The notes under the pieces: model-generated
The model's database searches: none
Told to the model about the DNA's origin: nothing
Seen by the model: the letters and a program-made list of their open reading frames with translations, nothing else
Program-made: the position numbers and the translations under genes
From: Sulfitobacter sp. M05
Lineage (GTDB): Bacteria; Pseudomonadota; Alphaproteobacteria; Rhodobacterales; Rhodobacteraceae
Direction of reading: 5' to 3'
DNA: 64,000 nucleotides
Assembly (NCBI RefSeq): GCF_029285175.1
Contig: NZ_JABEDH010000001.1
Location: 310,001-374,000 of the forward strand
Part shown: positions 46,181 to 53,379 of the stretch, piece after piece
Position numbering within the stretch: the first letter of the stretch is position 1
Layout of the letters: each line of letters opens with the position of its first letter

Positions 46181-46507
46181 ATGCCTGTGATTTTCCGATT
46201 CTATATCAAACACTGTCTGATCGGTTTTGCCCTGTCGGCGGTTTTTATCGCCGGCTTGATGTGGCTGAATGTCGCGAACCTGTGGCATCTGATAAGCACT
46301 TCTGACATTGGGCTGATGGCACTTGTGGTCTTTTGGGTGTTGAACGGGATTGTGTTTGCCGGGGTGCAAAACGGCGTGGCAATAATGTTGATGGCCGAGG
46401 ATGACACCACAGACGACGGGCCAAAAGGGGGATCGCCCATTGGGGTGATGCCACAGCCATTGCCAGTAGAGGCTGAGGCGGGCAGGTCGCGTAGTCCATT
46501 GTCATAA
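46181..46507 (+). CDS. Small two-helix membrane protein
   Basis: 108 residues with two hydrophobic helices (about 12-30 and 42-62) and a hydrophilic C-terminal tail rich in Pro, Asp and Glu. An AAGGAG site precedes the ATG. No known domain is recognised; such short genes follow nusB in some Rhodobacteraceae. It could be co-transcribed with the riboflavin operon, being 52 bases downstream. Confidence 0.7.
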   Translation: MPVIFRFYIKHCLIGFALSAVFIAGLMWLNVANLWHLISTSDIGLMALVVFWVLNGIVFAGVQNGVAIMLMAEDDTTDDGPKGGSPIGVMPQPLPVEAEAGRSRSPLS

Positions 46508-46519
46508 GCTGAGGTGGAT

Positions 46520-46680
46520 GTGACGGGACCACCATTGCCGGTCAGTTTTTTATTCCCGGGGACCTGTATGTACAGGTGGGCGCCAGATAAACGAACCAGG
46601 GCTCGAACAGAGCCAGCTCCCTAGGATTTGCTTAAGGCCACTGGAATGTAACGTCTCACGAACAGGGCAGAACCCGTCAC
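46520..46680 (-). ncRNA. ssrS: Probable 6S RNA
   Basis: A 161-base RNA can be drawn with an 8-bp closing stem between its two ends (GUGACGGG with CCCGUCAC). Further pairing follows inward (UGCC/GGCA, AUUCC/GGAAU), then a large open central region, an ACCUGUA/UACAGGU arm and a terminal hairpin GGCUC-UGUUC-GAGCC. A rod with a central bubble is the mark of 6S RNA, which mimics an open promoter and binds sigma-70 RNA polymerase. A well-placed sigma-70-type promoter starts transcription at the first G. The identity is inferred from structure and promoter; a covariance-model search is needed to confirm it. Confidence 0.6.
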
Positions 46681-46686
46681 CGCTCA

Positions 46687-46715
46687 TAGGTAGGGCGCGG
46701 GCGGGGTCTGTGCAA
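46687..46715 (-). promoter_or_regulatory. Sigma-70-type promoter of the putative 6S RNA
   Basis: On the minus strand TTGCAC (46715-46710) and TACCTA (46692-46687) are separated by exactly 17 bases. The distance from the -10 box to the predicted 5' end at 46680 is seven bases. Confidence 0.65.
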
Positions 46716-46759
46716 GGGCGCTGACGGGGTTATTTGCCCCGCCTGCATTCTTCGATCTG

Positions 46760-47103
46760 GGGTCAGGACTCGTTAATCCTGTATCGTCAGCGGCAATTTC
46801 ACGAAATTTCAATGGTTTGGGCCGCGCGGTCAATAGTGGTTCTATTTGCAAGCGGTCCAAGACGCTGAAATGAAGTGAAATTACTGCCCTGCGGGTTTGC
46901 CGGATTTTGCCGCTTCCCATTGCCCGGCAGGGTCATCCAAAGGATGATCCCGAGAGGGGGCGTTACATCTACTTGAAATAGAACCACCACTGCCCGACAG
47001 GGCATTGCGCAGCAATGTCCCGAATGGGGTTTCCTGCACAGATGTTCCTTGTTAGCGAAAAAATCAGGCAAACTGACGGCACAGGATTAAGGGGTCCTGA
47101 CCC
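46760..47103. mobile_element. 344-bp non-coding element with 31-bp terminal inverted repeats (MITE-like)
   Basis: The ends, 46760-46790 and the complement of 47073-47103, match at 27 of 31 bases. They begin GGGTCAGGAC and contain TTAATCCTGT and CGTCAG. No reading frame of useful size lies inside. A related, partly deleted sequence is at 13541-13680 upstream of the EamA gene. Inner blocks include TTGAAATAGAACCA and TTCCTGCACAGA. No clear target duplication is visible. The right end overlaps the stop codon of the SRPBCC gene. I infer a transposase-less insertion element mobilised in trans by a relative. Confidence 0.75.
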
Positions 47104-47522
47104 TAGGTATCCTCGTTGATATACCCGCGCATGCGGCCCATGTGTTCGTCCCAGCCTTTGTCCAGTGATAGCAGCAGACCAAATGCCGCGTCACCTGTGG
47201 GCAGGCCCTCATGGCGCAGATGCAGACGGGTGCCGCCTTTAACCTCATCCAGAGTCCATTTGACAGTACTGGTGGCATCCCCCATCGGGCCGACGGAAAA
47301 AGTATATTCCAGATATTCAGGCGCACGGGCTGCGATGACATTTCCCCAGATCAATTTATCACCGGACTCGGCACCAAACATGGCAAGTGGTTGCCCTTCG
47401 GTGAGTGGCGTTTTGGGTGGGTGGAACCACAGAGCCAGTTTGTCCGGCTGGGTCAGATACTCCCAGACATCGGCACGGGGGGCCTTCAGGAAGATGGTTT
47501 TTTCGATTATGGGGCGGGTCAT
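47103..47522 (-). CDS. SRPBCC/AHSA1-family (START-like) protein
   Basis: 139-residue hydrophobic-pocket protein of the AHSA1/YndB type, starting IEKTIFLKAPRADVWEYLTQPDKLALWF and ending with the GWDEHMGRMRGYI helix. Its stop codon TAG lies at the junction with the inverted-repeat element. The ArsR gene overlaps its start by four bases; this ArsR-SRPBCC pairing is frequent and the two are one operon. The ligand is unknown. Confidence 0.9.
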   Translation of the reverse strand: MTRPIIEKTIFLKAPRADVWEYLTQPDKLALWFHPPKTPLTEGQPLAMFGAESGDKLIWGNVIAARAPEYLEYTFSVGPMGDATSTVKWTLDEVKGGTRLHLRHEGLPTGDAAFGLLLSLDKGWDEHMGRMRGYINEDT

Positions 47523-47839
47523 GTATTATCCTTTTCGATGGCGTTTTTTAGGGCGTCGAGGCGGCCGTCCCAGAAATTATCAAAGACTTCGAGCCAGCTG
47601 AGGACCGGTGCAAAGCCGTTTGGATTGATGCTGTTAATGCGTTCCCGCCCACGCGGGGTGACAGTGATCAACCCGCCGTCGCTGAGTACGGTGAGGTGTT
47701 TCTTGACTGCCGCGCGGGTCATATCGAATTGATCCGAGACATCTGCAATGGTCATGTCCTTGGTACGCAGAAGGGCAAGGATGTCGCGCCGGGTCGGATC
47801 AGCGAGGGCGCGAAAAGTCATCTGTGTATTGTCGGGCAT
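47519..47839 (-). CDS. ArsR-family helix-turn-helix regulator
   Basis: 106-residue winged-helix repressor with the pattern LADPTRRDILALLRTKDMTIADVSDQFDMTRAAVKKHLTVLSDGGLI. It lacks the CVC metal site of metal-sensing ArsR proteins, as usual for those linked to AHSA1-type genes. A repeated AAACCATAAGGTATCA/GGTATCACA-like region before it (around 47855-47897, with ACCTTATGGTTTC and its inverted copy GAAACCATAAGGT) is a likely operator. Confidence 0.9.
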   Translation of the reverse strand: MPDNTQMTFRALADPTRRDILALLRTKDMTIADVSDQFDMTRAAVKKHLTVLSDGGLITVTPRGRERINSINPNGFAPVLSWLEVFDNFWDGRLDALKNAIEKDNT

Positions 47840-47856
47840 TGAGGCTCCTCATTTGT

Positions 47857-47895
47857 GATACCTTATGGTTTCATATATGGGAAACCATAAGGTAT
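47857..47895. promoter_or_regulatory. Long inverted repeat upstream of the ArsR gene, likely operator
   Basis: TGATACCTTATGGTTTC (47857-47873) and GAAACCATAAGGTATCA (47881-47897) form a 17-bp perfect inverted repeat with a seven-base centre, 20 bases before the ArsR start. Such arms suit a dimeric ArsR repressor controlling its own operon. Confidence 0.8.
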
Positions 47896-47988
47896 CATGT
47901 CAAGTCGTTTATGCAGTGGAATTGGTGATCAAGCGGTCAATGTAACAAGCTCTCTTGCGAATGTTCATGAAATGTTCATGATTGTCGT

Positions 47989-48459
47989 ATGTCAGACACC
48001 GAATTTTCACCCGCTTCCTCGTTTTTGCAGCCCGGTCAGCTTTTGGCGCGGGGGGTGGGGCGGCATCTGGCCAGCCACGGTTTTGCCTGCGTTGAAGAGC
48101 TGGTGCCGACGCGCGGATTGCGGGTGGATGTGATGGCGCTGGGTCCCAAAGGAGAGATTTGGGTGGTGGAATGTAAATCCTCGCGCGCGGATTACATGTC
48201 AGACAACAAATGGCGCGGCTATCTGGAATGGGCGGACCGGTTTTTCTGGGCTGTGGATAGTGATTTTCCAACCGAGCTGCTGCCGGATGACTGCGGATTG
48301 ATCATTGCGGATGCCTATGGCGGTGAGACCATTCGCATGGGGCCGGAAACGCGGCTGGCCGCCGCGCGGCGCAAAGTTATGGTGCAAAAGTTTGCGTTTC
48401 ATGCGGCGCGGCGTCTGCACTTGTTGCGCGATCCCGACATGCATCCGCAGTGGGACTGA
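47989..48459 (+). CDS. mmcB: MmcB-family DNA repair protein
   Basis: 156-residue protein matching the alphaproteobacterial MmcB family, which in Caulobacter is SOS-linked and needed for mitomycin C resistance. The core RVDVMALGPKGEIWVVECKSSRADYMSDNKW resembles a PD-(D/E)XK nuclease site with D, E and K in order. Its size is normal. It stands divergent from the ArsR gene. The nuclease activity is inferred from the motif. Confidence 0.9.
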   Translation: MSDTEFSPASSFLQPGQLLARGVGRHLASHGFACVEELVPTRGLRVDVMALGPKGEIWVVECKSSRADYMSDNKWRGYLEWADRFFWAVDSDFPTELLPDDCGLIIADAYGGETIRMGPETRLAAARRKVMVQKFAFHAARRLHLLRDPDMHPQWD

Positions 48460-48470
48460 GGCAAGGCGCT

Positions 48471-48665
48471 CTAGCGGTTGGCCTTGCTGCCGCTGACCCG
48501 ATTGGCCGCAGCCATGATTTCCTCGGCGATTTCGTAGGCTTCTTCCGGGGTGAAATCCATTGGAATTTCAATGCCGTCACCTTCGACAAACAGGCGTACC
48601 ATGCCGGCATCGGTGGGGCCGATCTGAAGGTTGGCTTCGATGTCGCGTTCGGTGTTAATGCCCAT
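48471..48665 (-). CDS. DUF6324-type small protein
   Basis: 64-residue soluble acidic protein, starting at the ATG with GGAGG five bases upstream (GINTERDIEANLQIGPTDAGM). The sequence contains VEGDGIEIPMDFTPEEAYEIAEEI, an acidic helix typical of short roseobacter proteins. I match it to DUF6324 from memory. It is convergent with mmcB, 11 bases apart. Function unknown. Confidence 0.75.
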   Translation of the reverse strand: MGINTERDIEANLQIGPTDAGMVRLFVEGDGIEIPMDFTPEEAYEIAEEIMAAANRVSGSKANR

Positions 48666-48742
48666 GGCTGCCTCCAAAATGTGGATGCATCGCTACCGCG
48701 GGCCGGCTTGAAAGGCAAGGACCTGCGGGGCATGCTGACAGG

Positions 48743-49225
48743 ATGGAAAAGGTAGAGATTCGCAGGTTCGAGCCGCAGGATCGTGATTGGCTGGTCGCGG
48801 AACATCGTGATTCTTATGCCCGCGCGGAAGGGTTCGACGACAGTTTCGGTATTCTGGTGGGCGGTATTCTGGATGATTTTCTGAATTACCATGATCCGGC
48901 TTGTGAATCCGGTTGGATCGCTTGGGAGGGCGGGCAGCGGCTGGGCAGTATTTTCTGTGTGAAGCTGGACGGGCAAACTGCAAAGCTGCGGCTGTTCTTG
49001 TTGACCGAGCGGGCACGCGGCAAGGGGTTGGGGCAGCGGATGCTGGCGCATTGCATGGGGTTTGCCCAGGCGCAGGGATATCAGCGGATGAAGCTGTGGA
49101 CCCACGAATCGCACCGGGCGGCTGGGGCGCTTTATGCAAAAAATGGCTGGCAATTGATGTCATCGGAGCCTGTTGTGTCTTTTGGTCAGGCTTTGATCGA
49201 ACAGCATTGGGAAATCACACTTTAA
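48743..49225 (+). CDS. GNAT-family N-acetyltransferase
   Basis: 160-residue acetyl-CoA-dependent acetyltransferase. The pyrophosphate-binding motif A reads LFLLTERARGKGLGQRML, and motif B follows as MKLWTHESHRAAGALYAKNGW. The acceptor is unknown. It precedes the tRNA-His gene and follows the DUF6324 gene divergently. Confidence 0.9.
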   Translation: MEKVEIRRFEPQDRDWLVAEHRDSYARAEGFDDSFGILVGGILDDFLNYHDPACESGWIAWEGGQRLGSIFCVKLDGQTAKLRLFLLTERARGKGLGQRMLAHCMGFAQAQGYQRMKLWTHESHRAAGALYAKNGWQLMSSEPVVSFGQALIEQHWEITL

Positions 49226-49279
49226 CCCGCTTCTTTGGTCTTGCATTCCGTTTAAGGGGAAGCTAAATCGGCCCCACGT

Positions 49280-49356
49280 GCCGCCTTAGCTCAGTTGGTT
49301 AGAGCACTGGTTTGTGGAACCAGGGGTCCCCCGTTCGAGCCGGGGAGGCGGTACCA
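49280..49356 (+). tRNA. tRNA-His (anticodon GTG)
   Basis: Full cloverleaf with the acceptor stem GCCGCCT/AGGCGGT (first pair G-U), D arm, anticodon stem CTGGT/ACCAG with GTG at the loop, T arm CCCCG/CGGGG and encoded CCA. The base before position 1 is T, so no G-1 is encoded, and the discriminator is A. That combination is the known alphaproteobacterial form of this tRNA. Confidence 0.97.
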
Positions 49357-49481
49357 TTTTCAATAATTTAGAGAATTTTTGGCAGCGGTGGGTAAGAGCC
49401 ATTGCAGATCTAAGGCCCGGCCCGGATCAGGAGTTATTTTGGTACGACTTGGCCCCGGGTTCACCAGGTGCAGATGTTGCC

Positions 49482-49511
49482 GGGGCTCTGCCCCATCGAT
49501 CAAAGATCGAT
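49482..49511. repeat. Tandem hairpins of REP-like type
   Basis: GGGGC-TCT-GCCCC (49482-49494) is followed at once by ATCGATC-AAA-GATCGAT (49495-49511). Both are perfect stems. They lie between tRNA-His and a convergent gene and could end both transcripts. Similar GC-rich hairpins are frequent intergenic elements in the Rhodobacteraceae. Confidence 0.55.
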
Positions 49512-49545
49512 TCCCCGCAGGATATAAGGCCAAAAAGAGGGGGGA

Positions 49546-49830
49546 TCAGTCGATCTGGAGGGACTGTCGCAACCCACCGGTCAGGCGGTCGTAGATCAGG
49601 ATTTCGTCATCAGAGGTGACGATGGCGTACCAATCAGCCCCTTGCGTAAAGGCCTGGGCTGTTTTGCCGTCCGGCAGGGTGATTTGATCCGGTAAATCGG
49701 GGGCGGGGCGGTTCAACCGCGTGACAAGCAGGCCAATCACCACTAGAACCCCGGCAATCATCACCACGGTCAGTACCGTCACCAACCGCCTTAAGAACCG
49801 CAGGTTTGCAGGCTCAATCGGATCATCCAT
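49546..49830 (-). CDS. DUF6476-type single-pass membrane protein
   Basis: 94-residue protein with a short N-terminal part, one membrane helix (about 15-38, VLTVVMIAGVLVVIGLLVT) and a periplasmic tail containing ITLPDGKTAQAFTQG and a SDDEILIYDRLTGGL stretch. A GGAGAA site precedes the ATG. I match it to the DUF6476 group of Rhodobacteraceae from memory. Its ATG overlaps the ATG of the divergent pseudouridine synthase gene by two bases. Confidence 0.75.
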   Translation of the reverse strand: MDDPIEPANLRFLRRLVTVLTVVMIAGVLVVIGLLVTRLNRPAPDLPDQITLPDGKTAQAFTQGADWYAIVTSDDEILIYDRLTGGLRQSLQID

Positions 49831-50863
49831 GTCAATTCTCCGCCACATCTCATTTATCTTGCGTGAAAACCCGCCGTCCCGTCTTGATAAGGCGCTGGCG
49901 CGGGATGTGCCAGAGGATGCGAACCTGTCGCGCACACGTCTGGGCAAGCTGATCGAACAGGGCGCGGTCAAGGTGGCGGGCGCGGTTGTACGTGATCCAC
50001 GCGCACGGGTGGTCGCGGGTCAGGTTGTTGAGATTGGGGTTGAGGAGGCCGAGGAGAGCCATATTCAGGCGGAAGACATCCCGCTAGAAGTGATTTTCGA
50101 GGATGACGATCTGGTGGTGATCAACAAGCCGGCGGGGATGGTGGTGCATCCGGCACCCGGATCGCCGTCTGGGACCTTGGTCAATGCCCTGATGGCCCAT
50201 TGCGGGGACAACCTGTCTGGCGTTGGCGGTATGAAGCGGCCCGGTATCGTGCATCGGATTGACAAAGAGACCAGCGGCTTGCTGGTGGTGGCAAAATCGG
50301 ATGCGGCGCATCATGGGCTGGCCAAGCAGTTCGAGAAACACACGGTCGAGCGCTATTACAAGGCGCTGGTTTACGGGGTGCCCGACGGCAATGATCCACG
50401 GTTGCGGGGCATCAAGGGGGCGTCGTTCGAGGCGGGAAATATCCTAAAGCTGACCACACAATTGGCGCGGCATAAGACCGACCGGCAGCGTCAGGCGGTG
50501 TTGTTTAATGGCGGGCGTCACGCGGTGACACGCGCACGTACGGTCGAAAGTTTCGGCACCCCGCCGGTGTTGGCCTTGATGGAATGCTGGTTGGAAACCG
50601 GGCGCACCCATCAGATCAGGGTGCATATGGCCCATGCAGGGCATTCGCTGGTTGGGGATCCGACCTATGGCGGGCGGCGCAAACTGCCCAAAGCGGCGAT
50701 GCCGCAGATCGCGGCCGAGGCGGTCAAAGCCTTTCCGCGTCAGGCGCTACATGCCGCGGTCCTTGGCTTCGAGCATCCGGTTACATCGCAGATGATGCGG
50801 TTCGAAGCCCCGTTGCCGCAGGATATGGCGGGATTGTTGGATGTGGTGCGGCTTGCCGTTTGA
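49829..50863 (+). CDS. RluA-family pseudouridine synthase (RluD-like)
   Basis: Converts uridine to pseudouridine in ribosomal RNA. The 344-residue protein has an N-terminal S4 RNA-binding domain (about 17-75, starting RLDKALARD), and the catalytic region KRPGIVHRIDKETSGLLVVAKSD with the essential Asp in HRIDK. The length, S4 domain and the VVHPAPGSPSGTLVNAL block resemble RluD (sites in 23S helix 69). The ATG at 49829 overlaps that of the divergent gene; no strong ribosome site precedes it, so a leaderless or later TTG start is possible. Confidence 0.9.
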   Translation: MSILRHISFILRENPPSRLDKALARDVPEDANLSRTRLGKLIEQGAVKVAGAVVRDPRARVVAGQVVEIGVEEAEESHIQAEDIPLEVIFEDDDLVVINKPAGMVVHPAPGSPSGTLVNALMAHCGDNLSGVGGMKRPGIVHRIDKETSGLLVVAKSDAAHHGLAKQFEKHTVERYYKALVYGVPDGNDPRLRGIKGASFEAGNILKLTTQLARHKTDRQRQAVLFNGGRHAVTRARTVESFGTPPVLALMECWLETGRTHQIRVHMAHAGHSLVGDPTYGGRRKLPKAAMPQIAAEAVKAFPRQALHAAVLGFEHPVTSQMMRFEAPLPQDMAGLLDVVRLAV

Positions 50864-50942
50864 CGCATGGCGTTGCGGAACCGTCAGGTAACCTGTGCTT
50901 CACCTTTCTTAGATAAGTGTGAATAATTCCGGTGCCGTCAGC

Positions 50943-50970
50943 CTTGTAAATGCGGCGCCACCGCCCATAT
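50943..50970 (+). promoter_or_regulatory. Heat-shock-type (sigma-32) promoter upstream of rpoH
   Basis: CTTGTA (50943-50948) and GCCCATAT (50963-50970) are 14 bases apart. This agrees with the RpoH consensus CTTGAA, 13-17 bases, CCCCATNT, with seven of eight -10 bases right. It lies 62 bases before the rpoH ATG, which points to self-regulation as in Caulobacter. Confidence 0.6.
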
Positions 50971-51032
50971 TGATGTTAAGCCCGTAAACATAAACGTTTA
51001 AGACACGGGATCTTCAGGGAAAGGGACCAGTT

Positions 51033-51929
51033 ATGGCCAATTATGCAAATCTGCCGGCACCCACACCGGAAGGCGGTCTGAACCGCTATATGCAGGAGAT
51101 CCGCAAGTTTCCGCTGTTGGAGCCTGAAGAAGAATACATGCTTGCCAAGGCGTGGGTTGAAAAAGAGGATACCAAGGCCGCGCATAAGATGGTGACCTCG
51201 CATCTGCGCTTGGCCGCGAAAATTGCCATGGGCTACCGTGGGTATGGGTTGCCGCAGGCCGAGGTGATTTCTGAGGCGAATGTTGGCTTGATGCAGGCGG
51301 TGAAACGGTTCGACCCAGAGAAAGGGTTCCGTCTGGCGACCTATGCAATGTGGTGGATCAGGGCGTCGATTCAGGAATACATCCTGCGCTCATGGTCCTT
51401 GGTAAAACTGGGGACGACATCCGGTCAGAAGAAGCTGTTCTTTAACCTGCGCAAGGCCAAGAATAAGATCGGCGCGCTGGAAGAGGGCGATTTGCGCCCG
51501 GAGAACGTTAAAACCATCGCAACCCAGTTGGGTGTGACCGAAGCGGAAGTGATTTCGATGAACCGCCGCATGTCGGGTGGGGATGCATCGCTGAATGCGC
51601 AGGTTGGGTCGGACGGCGAAGGCACGATGCAGTGGCAGGACTGGCTGGAGGACGACAATGCCGACCAAGCTGGTGATTATGCCGAACGTGACGAGCTGGA
51701 GACGCGGCGTGAAATGTTGGCGGACGCAATGGAGGTGTTGAATGAGCGCGAACGCGATATCCTGACCCAGCGCCGGTTGAGCGATCAGACGGTTACGCTG
51801 GAAGATCTGAGCAGTAAATATGACGTCAGCCGCGAACGGATACGTCAGATTGAGGTGCGGGCGTTCGAGAAGTTGCAGACCCGGATGCGCGAACTTGCCA
51901 AGGAAAAGGGCCTCTTGACAGCTGGCTAG
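51033..51929 (+). CDS. rpoH: RNA polymerase sigma factor RpoH (heat shock)
   Basis: Alternative sigma factor for heat-shock genes, 298 residues. Region 2 includes EANVGLMQAVKRFDPEKGFRLATYAMWWIRASIQEYILRSW. The RpoH box QKKLFFNLRKAKNKI, which is specific to sigma-32, is at about 130-144. Region 4 ends with [27 protein letters not shown]. Alphaproteobacteria often have two RpoH copies and I cannot say which this is. A heat-shock-type promoter precedes it and a strong terminator follows. Confidence 0.96.
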   Translation: MANYANLPAPTPEGGLNRYMQEIRKFPLLEPEEEYMLAKAWVEKEDTKAAHKMVTSHLRLAAKIAMGYRGYGLPQAEVISEANVGLMQAVKRFDPEKGFRLATYAMWWIRASIQEYILRSWSLVKLGTTSGQKKLFFNLRKAKNKIGALEEGDLRPENVKTIATQLGVTEAEVISMNRRMSGGDASLNAQVGSDGEGTMQWQDWLEDDNADQAGDYAERDELETRREMLADAMEVLNERERDILTQRRLSDQTVTLEDLSSKYDVSRERIRQIEVRAFEKLQTRMRELAKEKGLLTAG

Positions 51930-51961
51930 GGGACCACCCTGTGCCGACTTGACGAAACACC

Positions 51962-51993
51962 AACCCTGCCCACATTCTGGGGCAGGGTTTTTT
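51962..51993 (+). terminator. Rho-independent terminator of rpoH
   Basis: A 10-bp perfect stem AACCCTGCCC/GGGCAGGGTT with an 8-base loop, followed by further Ts to make a T-run of six, 33 bases after the stop codon. Confidence 0.9.
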
Positions 51994-52007
51994 CATGGAG
52001 AGAGCAG

Positions 52008-52277
52008 ATGGCTGGGGGATGGGCAAAAGACGGTGCGGTATCCGAACAGATCGAGGCGTCGATTAATGATGAACTGGCCCGATTGAAAGCACGCAAGACG
52101 CCGGTGGGCGAGAGCCGAAGCCACTGTGCGGAATGCGAAGAGCCGATTCCCGAAGCACGCCGTGCGGCCTTGCCGGGGGTGAAACTTTGCATTGAGTGCG
52201 TCCGTGAACGGGATGCGACGTTTCAGACGCGGGGCGGGATTAACCGGCGCGGATCAAAGGACAGTCAGTTAAAGTAG
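52008..52277 (+). CDS. DksA/TraR-type zinc-finger protein
   Basis: 89-residue protein with a C4 zinc finger CAECEEPIPEARRAALPGVKLCIEC at about 43-67, preceded by a short helix (SINDELARLKARKTPVG). It is shorter than DksA and lacks the long coiled coil, which resembles TraR and phage-like members. It may bind RNA polymerase's secondary channel. It starts 14 bases after the rpoH terminator. Confidence 0.87.
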   Translation: MAGGWAKDGAVSEQIEASINDELARLKARKTPVGESRSHCAECEEPIPEARRAALPGVKLCIECVRERDATFQTRGGINRRGSKDSQLK

Positions 52278-52308
52278 CCCGAGGCGGGGCTATCTGATAG
52301 GGTAGGGC

Positions 52309-53379
52309 ATGTTGTTGCGCGATTGCATCCCGTTGGAATTTGGCCGGATGGCCCTTGGCATTGCCTTTTTGGGGGGTGTTGTCGTCATCGGGATGACTGG
52401 CACATCCAAGGCGGGACCTTCCTGTGATTCCCATCCCGGCTTCACTGTGATTGATGCCTCGCATCCGCTGACCGATATTCTGCCCCGTGGTGGCAGGCCG
52501 GCGATGGCCGCGATCCGTGATCTGGGGGTTGATACGATCGTCCGCTACTATGACAATGTGGCCGAAACCTTGCCGTGCAAAACACTGGTGCCGGAAGAAA
52601 CCGGCGCGATTTTACAGGCCGGTTTCAACCTCTTGGCAGTATTTCAGCATCATAACGACAATCCGATGACTTTTGTCACGCCGGGGCGCGGCACGCTGGA
52701 TGCGCAGCGTGCGATTGAACTGGCATTGGCCAACGGCCAGCCCAGCGGTTCGGCGATCTACTTTGGGGTGGATGGCGTGGACGGGGCGGTGCAATCGGCA
52801 AATTACGAATACGCCAAGAGCGGCGGCGGAGAGATTTCATCCGCCCGCCAAGTGACGCTTGAGAACAGCATGGGGGCGGGATCGTTTCGCAAACATCAGG
52901 CGTTTTATGATATCTACCGCGAAGAGGCGGTGGACCTTTTTGGCGGTACGGCGGGCAAACACGGGCCGCGTGATATCCTACCCTACATCGACACGTATTT
53001 TCGCGATATTCAGACGATTTTCACCAATTTTGGCAACCAAACCGGCATGCGCTTTAAAATTGGCGGCTATGGCGGCGGGCTGGTCTGTGACCATTTGCTG
53101 TCAACGGGGATGGTTGATTTCTGCTGGCTGTCGCAATCCAAGGGCTTGGCCGGTTACCAGAGTTTTGAGGCCTCGCAAAAATGGGTAATGCGGCAGGAGC
53201 TGACCACGGTGTGTAACGGTTGGAAGTTTGGTACCGGCGGTGATTTTCAGTTTGATTTCAATACGGTCAACCCACGCACCCCTGATTTTGGTCAGTGGAA
53301 TACGCAGGTTGATTATGCGGTGCCGTTCAGCCGCCCCCTGAAAAGGGACGGCGTGGGATGTTACGCGTGGAGTGATTAA
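52309..53379 (+). CDS. Exported DUF1906-family (Rv2525c-like glycoside-hydrolase-like) protein
   Basis: 356-residue protein with an N-terminal hydrophobic signal or anchor (about 14-32, beginning at an internal Met). A barrel-type domain from about 45 has GFTVIDASHPLTDIL, DTIVRYYDN, FNLLAVFQHHND and SAIYFGVDGVDG at the usual strand ends. This matches DUF1906, whose mycobacterial member has a glycoside-hydrolase-like fold and is linked to cell-wall carbohydrate. Activity is unproven. The stop shares bases with the convergent pepF stop. Confidence 0.8.
   Translation: MLLRDCIPLEFGRMALGIAFLGGVVVIGMTGTSKAGPSCDSHPGFTVIDASHPLTDILPRGGRPAMAAIRDLGVDTIVRYYDNVAETLPCKTLVPEETGAILQAGFNLLAVFQHHNDNPMTFVTPGRGTLDAQRAIELALANGQPSGSAIYFGVDGVDGAVQSANYEYAKSGGGEISSARQVTLENSMGAGSFRKHQAFYDIYREEAVDLFGGTAGKHGPRDILPYIDTYFRDIQTIFTNFGNQTGMRFKIGGYGGGLVCDHLLSTGMVDFCWLSQSKGLAGYQSFEASQKWVMRQELTTVCNGWKFGTGGDFQFDFNTVNPRTPDFGQWNTQVDYAVPFSRPLKRDGVGCYAWSD

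Noticed and set aside
46508..46680. SRP (4.5S) RNA or tmRNA as an identity for the structured RNA
   Set aside because: The GGAAGCAGCC-type SRP loop and the tmRNA alanine-acceptor ends are missing, whereas the long rod with a central bubble fits 6S RNA.
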